Virus record (IMG/VR): IMGVR_UViG_3300042534_000692 | Span: 1 to 31,090 of that record | From: a virus | DNA: 31,090 bases | Direction: 5' to 3' (one strand) | Shown: positions 6,196 to 10,172 of the stretch, in pieces | Layout: every line of letters starts with the position of its first letter | Numbering within the stretch: the stretch's first letter is position 1 | Notes under the pieces: generated by a model | Told to the model about the DNA's origin: nothing | The model's input: only the letters and a program-made list of their open reading frames with translations | The model's database searches: none | Translations under genes and position numbers: made by a program

Positions 6196-6465
6196 TTACA
6201 CTTCTTTAAAATCTATTAAATAAGGAAATTCCGGCAATAGATGTTCATGTTTATAAATATCTAAGTGGAATAATTCTAATAGTTCATCTATTGAACTATT
6301 CTTTAATACTCGATAATCAGTTAAATCTTCAATATCAGTTCTAATATATTGTAAGATATTTTCTTTGATCTCTTCCGGACTTTTAGAATTAAGCCCGCAT
6401 GAGCTAAAGCTCGGAATAGGGTCTTCAAAATCCTTAACGTCCTTATCTATAATTGAATAATACAT
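6196..6465 (-). CDS. Hypothetical 89-aa acidic protein
   Basis: Not recognised. An 89-aa acidic protein beginning MYYSIIDKDVKDFEDPIPSF, followed by SPEEIKENILQYIRTD and DELLELFHLDIYKHEHLLPE. It has a strong ribosome site (AGGAGG, 7 bases before the ATG). It is mostly helical, with no membrane segment. It lies in the minus-strand small-gene cluster between a two-helix membrane protein and the 48-aa gene. Confidence 0.7.
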   Translation of the reverse strand: MYYSIIDKDVKDFEDPIPSFSSCGLNSKSPEEIKENILQYIRTDIEDLTDYRVLKNSSIDELLELFHLDIYKHEHLLPEFPYLIDFKEV

Positions 6466-6497
6466 ATTTTTATTCCTCCTTTTTTAATTTATATCCT

Positions 6498-6713
6498 TTA
6501 AAAATTATAGGCTCCTTTAAAAATTAAAAATATAAAAAAACCACCAATAAAAGCTAGTCCAAAAAGCGTTATTGCTAACGCCCAGCAAATGGTTCCTTCT
6601 AGTTTGTTTATTATTGCTTGTCTTGTATTAATGGGAATGTTCTTATATTTATTGTGCAAGTATGGGTATATAACTACAGATATTGATATTAATGATGTTA
6701 TTAAGAAGTACAT
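6498..6713 (-). CDS. Small membrane protein with two transmembrane helices
   Basis: A 71-aa protein with a hydrophobic segment at residues 2-18 (FLITSLISISVVIYPYL) and a second at about 43-66 (WALAITLFGLAFIGGFFIFL). A short basic loop, HNKYKNIPINTRQAIINK, joins them. Two helices and this size fit a holin-like or superinfection-exclusion membrane protein, but the lysis genes are elsewhere (10717-12296), so an early membrane role is more likely. AAGGA lies 9 bases before the start. The family is not recognised. Confidence 0.6.
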   Translation of the reverse strand: MYFLITSLISISVVIYPYLHNKYKNIPINTRQAIINKLEGTICWALAITLFGLAFIGGFFIFLIFKGAYNF

Positions 6714-6760
6714 TTTAAAGTTCCTTAAATTAGAGGATCTTGTGAAAATATTTTGTAATA

Positions 6761-6949
6761 TTAACTTAATAAAATTACAAAAGAATTAGCTGCTCCCATA
6801 TAAGCGTCTAAATCATCTTGTTCCAAAGACTCGTTGAGCTGCACCTTTAATGATTCTAATTCCTCTTCTGAAAAATATTTAGCTTGACCATTTTTATCAT
6901 TTAAGATATCTATAATTTCTTTAGTTTCTTTTGCATTTAAAATACACAT
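6761..6949 (-). CDS. Hypothetical 62-aa acidic helical protein
   Basis: Not recognised. A 62-aa acidic protein, MCILNAKETKEIIDILNDKN then FSEEELESLKVQLNESLEQD, probably two helices. It has a good ribosome site (AGGAG, 7 bases before the ATG). It follows the 61-aa membrane protein gene by 10 bases and belongs to the same run of small minus-strand genes. Confidence 0.65.
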   Translation of the reverse strand: MCILNAKETKEIIDILNDKNGQAKYFSEEELESLKVQLNESLEQDDLDAYMGAANSFVILLS

Positions 6950-6959
6950 TATTTATCTC

Positions 6960-7145
6960 CTATGTTTCTAGTGCTGGAGCTGGTTTACATTTAGGCGGTA
7001 AAGGATTAGGAAAGCTAGCACGCATAAGTAAAGTAATTTTCCTTTCTAATTCGTCTATTTTATGACTTAACATTGCTATGCGTATCCATGCTAACACGCA
7101 TACTATTAATGCTCCGCAGGGTGTAAATTGTATAAAATTAGTCAT
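6960..7145 (-). CDS. Small single-span membrane protein with proline-rich tail
   Basis: A 61-aa protein with one hydrophobic stretch (GALIVCVLAWIRIAML, residues 11-26), a short helix KIDELERKITLLMRA, and a proline-rich end PNPLPPKCKPAPALET. Its ATG overlaps the stop of the 97-aa gene upstream (ATGACTAA), so they are coupled. The neighbour also has an N-terminal membrane helix and a coiled coil. The pair recalls spanin pairs in outline, but there is no lipobox and they are far from the lysis genes, so no function is assigned. Confidence 0.6.
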   Translation of the reverse strand: MTNFIQFTPCGALIVCVLAWIRIAMLSHKIDELERKITLLMRASFPNPLPPKCKPAPALET

Positions 7146-7431
7146 TATCTTCCTCCTCTAGTATTGTCATTAATTTTTCCGATTTTAATATAGTTTCTAT
7201 TCTTTCTATACAATTTATATTATTGTATATAAGTTTACTTGAGTTTTCAAAAAGACGTAGATTTGCTGCGTGAATATCTTGATCGACTTTAAGATGCCCA
7301 TTAAAGTTGTTAGTTAATTTGCGCAAACGTCTTCGTTGAGAGAAAAAGGCAACTATTATTAATAATCCAACTAATAAATTAATAGCAAAAGATATTCCAA
7401 GGAATAGCTCTATAAAAGTAAGTTCATTCAT
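7138..7431 (-). CDS. Membrane-anchored coiled-coil protein
   Basis: A 97-aa protein: MNELTFIELFL, a membrane helix (GISFAINLLVGLLIIVAFF, residues 12-30), a basic stop (SQRRRLRKL), then a helical soluble part rich in Asn/Ile/Glu ending EEEDND. GGAG lies 8 bases before the ATG. The positive residues after the helix suggest N-terminus out and C-terminus in the cytoplasm. It is coupled to the 61-aa membrane protein gene. The function is unknown. Confidence 0.65.
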   Translation of the reverse strand: MNELTFIELFLGISFAINLLVGLLIIVAFFSQRRRLRKLTNNFNGHLKVDQDIHAANLRLFENSSKLIYNNINCIERIETILKSEKLMTILEEEDND

Positions 7432-7508
7432 TAAATGTTCTCCTTCAATTAAAAGGTAAGGGCGGAGAGATGTGTTAGTTTTTTTTATTTAGAAGTATAT
7501 TCTTGTTT

Positions 7509-7748
7509 TTATGTCTTGTTCTTCTTCTTAGTAAAAATCATCTCTCCATTAACACTATTAATTAAGTAATTAACTTGTATAGGAATATAAGGACTTTCTT
7601 TTAAAAGAATTTGTAATCCTTCCACAAGTCTACGCTCCCATATTTTCGCATTTATTTGTGTTATTAAATTGCATGCTTTTTTTATGTCGTTACCATTCAA
7701 TAAGTAAGCATCAAATGCTTCTCTTAATAAAAAGTCATATGTTTTCAT
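7509..7748 (-). CDS. Hypothetical 79-aa protein
   Basis: Not recognised. A 79-aa protein, MKTYDFLLREAFDAYLLNGN then KKACNLITQINAKIWERRLV, ending in a basic KKKNKT tail. It is predicted mainly helical, with no membrane segment and one cysteine. AAAGGACAC precedes the start. The 75 bases between it and the gene upstream contain no confident promoter. Confidence 0.6.
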   Translation of the reverse strand: MKTYDFLLREAFDAYLLNGNDIKKACNLITQINAKIWERRLVEGLQILLKESPYIPIQVNYLINSVNGEMIFTKKKNKT

Positions 7749-7823
7749 ATTATGTGTCCTTTTAGTGCCCTAAATTCCAATTTTATCAATTCTATGAGAA
7801 AAACTGACAATTCACGCCTGTAT

Positions 7824-8027
7824 TTAGTCTTTATATTCCAATTCCTCGTTTTTTTTATACCATGGGCATTTTATTTTTTTATTAAAACTGTCTACCATTT
7901 TCATATAATTTGCGAAAGAAGGGTTATTTAACTCTGTATATGTACAGCCGTTTACTTTATATGTTTTTGCTTTAAATTTACAACTTTCACAATAATTTTT
8001 ATTAAATTTTTTTTTAACCGATATCAT
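7824..8027 (-). CDS. Cysteine-containing small protein, possibly zinc-binding
   Basis: A 67-aa basic protein with four cysteines: YCESCKFK (residues 13-16), a third in VNGCTY, and a fourth in KIKCPWYKK. CxxC plus two single cysteines can hold one metal, so a small zinc-binding fold is likely. Its start overlaps the stop of the 45-aa membrane protein gene (ATGA), so the two are probably coupled. The function is unknown. Confidence 0.65.
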   Translation of the reverse strand: MISVKKKFNKNYCESCKFKAKTYKVNGCTYTELNNPSFANYMKMVDSFNKKIKCPWYKKNEELEYKD

Positions 8028-8161
8028 TTTTTTTTCTCAATTTTTGCTACTATATAAAGAGGTATAATTATGCTTGTTATCCAAGTGCCTATAATAGCTA
8101 TTAATAACATTCCTATCAACGATAAGATAGGATATAATGTAGATAAAGTTAAATTAGTCAT
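8024..8161 (-). CDS. Small single-span membrane protein (45 aa)
   Basis: Start chosen at 8161, where AAGGAG stands 7 bases upstream; a longer frame from 8248 would overlap the duplicated coding sequence of the gene before it and has no ribosome site. The 45-aa product MTNLTLSTLYPILSLIGMLL continues into IAIIGTWITSIIIPLYIV and a basic end AKIEKKK: one long membrane segment with its C-terminus probably in the cytoplasm. Its start overlaps the stop of the 53-aa gene. The function is unknown. Confidence 0.7.
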   Translation of the reverse strand: MTNLTLSTLYPILSLIGMLLIAIIGTWITSIIIPLYIVAKIEKKK

Positions 8162-8315
8162 AATCGTTCTCCTTGTTTGATATTGTCTTATCAAATATAT
8201 TGTGATGCTCGACTTCAAGAATAACTGTGTAATTGTTTCTCTTATCAACTTTATTTTCTACAGCAACTGTGTAATTGTTTCTCTTATCAACTTTATTTTC
8301 TAAACATGTAATCAT
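8154..8315 (-). CDS. Small 53-aa protein with a 14-residue tandem duplication
   Basis: First gene behind the promoter at 8393-8420, with an ideal ribosome site (AGGAGG then ACGAAA before the ATG). The product begins MITCL, then ENKVDKRNNYTV appears twice in tandem (14-residue period), then ILEVEHHNIFDKTIS and NKENDYD. The DNA copies (38 bases, 42-base period) are identical, so the duplication is recent and in frame. It is charged with no membrane segment. Its stop overlaps the next start (ATGACTAA). The family is not recognised. Confidence 0.75.
   Translation of the reverse strand: MITCLENKVDKRNNYTVAVENKVDKRNNYTVILEVEHHNIFDKTISNKENDYD
8223..8302. repeat. Identical 38-bp tandem repeats, 42-bp period
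   Basis: 8223-8260 and 8265-8302 are identical, separated by 4 bases. The period is 14 codons, so the 53-aa gene keeps its frame. Confidence 0.95.
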
Positions 8316-8334
8316 TTTCGTCCTCCTTTTTTAA

Positions 8335-8355
8335 TTGATAGTAAAACACTATCAA
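8335..8355 (-). promoter_or_regulatory. Leader hairpin before the ribosome site (copy 1)
   Basis: TTGATAGT (8335-8342), loop of 5, ACTATCAA (8348-8355): a perfect 8-bp stem ending about 5 bases before the AGGAGG region of the 53-aa gene. The leader at 9942-9962 has the same hairpin with one C-G or G-C pair replaced by A-T, that is, a compensatory change. Confidence 0.7.
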
Positions 8356-8392
8356 CAACACTATTTAACTTATTTTTATATCTTATAAGTAC

Positions 8393-8420
8393 ATTATAGC
8401 GTCATAACGTCATATGTCAA
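8393..8420 (-). promoter_or_regulatory. Strong sigma70-type promoter of the small-gene cluster
   Basis: On the minus strand: TTGACA (8420-8415), 16 bases, TATAAT (8398-8393), with AAAAAAAGAC immediately upstream and a CTTATAAG box at 8389-8382 near the expected start site. It drives the 53-aa gene and probably the cluster down to about 4770. Confidence 0.9.
8399..8410. promoter_or_regulatory. Operator-like box GCGTCATAACGT in the promoter spacer
   Basis: The box lies between the -10 and -35 elements of the minus-strand promoter. A matching box, GCGTTATGACGT, is at 8520-8531 on the other side of the divergent region. Together they read GCGTYATRACGT, nearly self-complementary, so a dimeric repressor site is likely. 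Confidence 0.55.
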
Positions 8421-8458
8421 GTCTTTTTTTAAATAAATTTACAAAAAACCAAAAATAA

Positions 8459-8487
8459 TTGCTTAATTATATACGATGTTTTATAAT
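8459..8487 (+). promoter_or_regulatory. Promoter of the alphaCTD-like gene
   Basis: TTGCTT (8459-8464), 17 bases, TATAAT (8482-8487). The DNA upstream, shared with the divergent promoter, is almost pure A/T from 8424 to 8458. The leader to the start codon at 8564 is about 70 bases and contains the operator-like box at 8520. Confidence 0.7.
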
Positions 8488-8519
8488 ATGCCGCTGTGGA
8501 CAGAGATTTTTATATTGTT

Positions 8520-8531
8520 GCGTTATGACGT
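8520..8531. promoter_or_regulatory. Operator-like box GCGTTATGACGT in the alphaCTD gene leader
   Basis: Partner of the box at 8399-8410. It lies about 33 bases after the -10 of the plus-strand promoter, where a bound protein would block transcription. CGTTATGACG here is exactly the reverse complement of CGTCATAACG at 8400-8409. Confidence 0.5.
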
Positions 8532-8563
8532 TCTTATTATTAATAAAAAAGAATGGAGTAAAA

Positions 8564-8815
8564 ATGAAGGCTATAATTGAATGTGATCTGCGGTATCTTG
8601 AGCTCCCAATTGATGATTTAAAGTTGTCACTTAGATTAACTCGTACTCTAATTTATGCGAATATTGAATTTATCAAGGATTTAGTTCAATGCACAGAAAC
8701 AGACTTATTATTAATTCCAAATGTAGGTGTAAAATCACTTAATAAAATTAAAAAAGAATTAGCTGCTCGTTGGTTATGTCTTAGAGAAACAAAATATAAA
8801 TTTGAAAAAACATAG
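8564..8815 (+). CDS. Stand-alone RNA polymerase alpha C-terminal-domain-like protein
   Basis: An 83-aa protein starting at 8564 (GGAG 6 bases upstream; an earlier frame from 8459 would begin inside the promoter). Residues 14-75 match the C-terminal domain of bacterial RpoA: LPIDDLKLSLRLTRTL, then FIKDLVQCTETDLLLIPNVG, VKSLNKIKKELAAR. In E. coli alpha, R265, N268, G296, K298 and S299 contact UP-element DNA. Here R24, G55, K57 and S58 occupy those places, and only N268 differs (R27). The N-terminal assembly domain of alpha is absent. Such a protein could bind A/T-rich promoter DNA or sigma/activator surfaces and redirect host polymerase. The homology is clear; the mechanism is inferred. It is followed 9 bases later by the 77-aa gene. 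Confidence 0.88.
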   Translation: MKAIIECDLRYLELPIDDLKLSLRLTRTLIYANIEFIKDLVQCTETDLLLIPNVGVKSLNKIKKELAARWLCLRETKYKFEKT

Positions 8816-8824
8816 GAGAAAAAC

Positions 8825-9058
8825 ATGAAAGGTATACTTGAATTCGATTTGCCAACAGACAATGAATATTTTAATGGAGCAAGTAAGTCAATAAAATTTT
8901 GGCTTTGTCTAAGTGAACTTGAAGAATATATAAAAAGTGAACTTGAAGAATATATAAAAAATGGAAGTACAAATGAATCTGATTATACTGAGAAAGTATA
9001 TAAAAAATTTTGGGAAATATTAGATGATCATAATGTAACATTAGAAGAATATAGTTAA
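8825..9058 (+). CDS. Conserved phage small protein (77 aa) with internal tandem duplication
   Basis: A 77-aa acidic protein, start AGGAG 7 bases upstream. MKGILEFDLPTDNEYFNGAS resembles a common phage family opening MKAxLEFxLPED followed by W-x-L-x-E helices. LSELEEYIK-SELEEYIKNG comes from a perfect 24-bp tandem duplication (8911-8958). The C-terminus is IRDW-like only in outline: FWEILDDHNVTLEEYS. It is co-transcribed with the alphaCTD-like gene and converges on the HTH gene, the two stops overlapping by 4 bases. The function is unknown. Confidence 0.75.
   Translation: MKGILEFDLPTDNEYFNGASKSIKFWLCLSELEEYIKSELEEYIKNGSTNESDYTEKVYKKFWEILDDHNVTLEEYS
8911..8958. repeat. Perfect 24-bp tandem duplication
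   Basis: 8911-8934 and 8935-8958 are identical, adding 8 codons (SELEEYIK) in frame to the 77-aa gene. Confidence 0.95.
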
Positions 9059-9261
9059 GTAGACTTTTCGTTAAAGCCTTTTTTAATAAATTCTTCGAGA
9101 TCTTTTTGCTTTATGCGCCAGAGTTTTCCAATTTTGTAACCAGGCATAAGACCTTCCCTACACCATCTCAAAACAGCTAGATGCCCAATATTTAATTTTT
9201 TAGCAACTTCACTCGCAGAGATAAAATCACTCGTGTTTTTTGCATCATTATGTATATTCAT
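9055..9261 (-). CDS. Excisionase-like HTH DNA-binding protein
   Basis: A 68-aa MerR/excisionase-type winged helix protein: SASEVAKKLNIGHLAVLRWC is the helix-turn-helix, REGLMPGYKIGKLWRIKQKD the wing and start of the last helix, and LEEFIKKGF the end. It matches the family closely across residues 14-62. It has no integrase partner, so it is probably a transcription regulator; it lies next to the alphaCTD operon and downstream of the promoter at 9623. The sequence is unlike the 62-aa HTH protein at 5700, apart from the fold. Confidence 0.88.
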   Translation of the reverse strand: MNIHNDAKNTSDFISASEVAKKLNIGHLAVLRWCREGLMPGYKIGKLWRIKQKDLEEFIKKGFNEKST

Positions 9262-9281
9262 TATATGCCTCTTATTTTTAT

Positions 9282-9512
9282 CTACGTAACTTCATAATAA
9301 ACTAACATTCTATTTAATTCTGCATTAAGCTGTAATATTTCAAATTCTAAATCATATAGAATCCTATTATAGAATTTTAATAAGTTTTTTTCTTGAATTT
9401 CTCTCAATAATTTCAATAAATTTGTTGTATGTTTATCTATATGAAGTAAAGATTCTCTGTCAATTACTCCTAACTTAGATTCACCATCGCTTAAAATTTT
9501 TGTTGCTTCCAT
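9282..9512 (-). CDS. Hypothetical 76-aa helical (coiled-coil) protein
   Basis: Not recognised. A 76-aa protein, MEATKILSDGESKLGVIDRE then leucine-rich helices NLLKLLREIQEKNLLKFYNR and DLEFEILQLNAELNRMLVYY, likely coiled coils. It has a strong ribosome site (AGGAGG, 7 bases before the ATG). The leader between the promoter at 9623 and this gene carries two tandem GC-rich hairpin repeats. It is upstream of the HTH gene in the same operon. Confidence 0.7.
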   Translation of the reverse strand: MEATKILSDGESKLGVIDRESLLHIDKHTTNLLKLLREIQEKNLLKFYNRILYDLEFEILQLNAELNRMLVYYEVT

Positions 9513-9536
9513 TTTTTATCCTCCTTCTTTTAGATT

Positions 9537-9601
9537 ATTTCTAAGCTGCCTGTGCGGCAGTCAACCTCGGTAATTTCTAAGCTGCCTGCGCGGCAGTCAA
9601 C
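9537..9601 (-). repeat. Two tandem 29-bp hairpin repeats in the leader of the 76-aa gene
   Basis: 9537-9565 and 9573-9601 are identical except one base, with a 36-base period. On the minus strand each contains CTGCC-loop-GGCAG (5-bp GC stem, 5-base loop with GCGCA or GCACA), flanked by GTTGA and CTTAGAAAT. These GC-rich hairpins stand out in A/T-rich DNA. There is no T-run, so they are not typical terminators. Confidence 0.8.
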
Positions 9602-9622
9602 TTTATTGATCTTATAATTACT

Positions 9623-9650
9623 ATTATATCCTTGATTTACTTAATGTCAA
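9623..9650 (-). promoter_or_regulatory. Promoter of the 76-aa / HTH gene pair
   Basis: On the minus strand: TTGACA (9650-9645), 16 bases, TATAAT (9628-9623), followed by ATTATAAG at 9618-9611, related to the CTTATAAG box at the other two promoters. The A7 tract lies further upstream here (about 12 bases). Confidence 0.85.
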
Positions 9651-9692
9651 GAATGTAAAGTGTTTTTTTATTTATTTTGTGTGTTTGCTTTG

Positions 9693-9920
9693 TCAACATT
9701 CATCGCAATTTAAATATTCTTCAAAAACAGATTTCGTATTAAATTTATTTGCAAAAAAGCTACATTCATATATGTAAGACCCTTGATCTTCTATATATAA
9801 TTGAATAGACACACCTTTATTTGTCCTCCCGCAATTTTGAGCTCGATATGTAATGTCTGTGTCTAAGTCTGTAAATTCTAAAATATCTTGAAAAATTGAT
9901 TTATCTTCTGTTATGTTCAT
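9693..9920 (-). CDS. Hypothetical 75-aa protein behind a duplicated promoter-leader
   Basis: Start chosen at 9920 because AAAAGGAG then AAACGAAA precedes it; a longer frame from 9971 would run through the leader hairpin. The 75-aa acidic product reads MNITEDKSIFQDILEFTDLD then TDITYRAQNCGRTNKGVSIQ, and ends EEYLNCDEC. It has four cysteines and probably a small beta-rich fold. It is the only gene between the promoter at 10004 and the promoter at 9623. The family is not recognised. Confidence 0.7.
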   Translation of the reverse strand: MNITEDKSIFQDILEFTDLDTDITYRAQNCGRTNKGVSIQLYIEDQGSYIYECSFFANKFNTKSVFEEYLNCDEC

Positions 9921-9941
9921 TTTCGTTTCTCCTTTTAAAAA

Positions 9942-9962
9942 TTGATAATATTTTATTATCAA
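9942..9962 (-). promoter_or_regulatory. Leader hairpin before the ribosome site (copy 2)
   Basis: TTGATAATA, loop TTT, TATTATCAA: a perfect 9-bp stem just before the AAAAGGAG of the 75-aa gene. It aligns with the hairpin at 8335-8355. The pair that is G-C or C-G there is A-T here, so both arms changed together. Confidence 0.7.
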
Positions 9963-10003
9963 CAACAACACTATTTAATTTAATTTATTTATCTTATAAG
10001 CGC

Positions 10004-10031
10004 ATTATATCTTTAATTTGTTTAATGTCAA
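10004..10031 (-). promoter_or_regulatory. Promoter of the 75-aa gene
   Basis: On the minus strand: TTGACA (10031-10026), 16 bases, TATAAT (10009-10004), then CTTATAAG at 10000-9993. The DNA from here to the start codon resembles that from 8398 to 8315. Confidence 0.9.
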
Positions 10032-10087
10032 GTGTTTTCTTTCATTTATTTTGTGAGTATGTGAAATGTTGCATAAAACACTTGACA
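10026..10087. repeat. 13-bp inverted repeat holding two back-to-back -35 regions
   Basis: TGTCAAGTGTTTT (10026-10038) is perfectly inverted as AAAACACTTGACA (10075-10087). Each arm contains TTGACA and the ACAC plus A-run upstream of it, for the minus-strand and plus-strand promoters respectively. Confidence 0.85.
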
Positions 10088-10109
10088 TATGAGCATAATG
10101 ATGTAATAG
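10082..10109 (+). promoter_or_regulatory. Promoter of the small-terminase-like gene
   Basis: TTGACA (10082-10087), 16 bases, TAATAG (10104-10109), preceded by AAAACAC. The -10 is weak, but the -35, its upstream sequence and the spacing match the phage set. The leader to the ATG at 10173 is about 60 bases. Confidence 0.55.
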
Positions 10110-10172
10110 ATTTAAGCTTAAAAAAGCCGCTCGTAAAGCCGCTGGTGCGGAAAAAATACGGAAAAATAAAAA

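Noticed and set aside
5991-6209. 72-codon plus-strand frame with an AGGA before its ATG
   Set aside because: It runs antisense through the 48-aa gene and into the 89-aa gene, starts inside the loop of the 16-bp inverted repeat, and its product looks like a reversed A/T-rich shadow (FFHHNL, LSHSLFDSF).
6564-6579. GCGTTA-TTGC-TAACGC inverted repeat resembling the 8399 operator
   Set aside because: It lies inside the coding part of a membrane protein, away from any promoter; the centre differs from GCGTYATRACGT.
6960-7431. Membrane/coiled-coil plus proline-rich pair as a spanin pair
   Set aside because: No lipobox in the proline-rich partner, the order and overlap are not typical, and the lysis genes are 3.5 kb away.
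9537-9601. CRISPR-like array
   Set aside because: Only two units with a 7-base gap, so there are no spacers; better explained as tandem hairpins.
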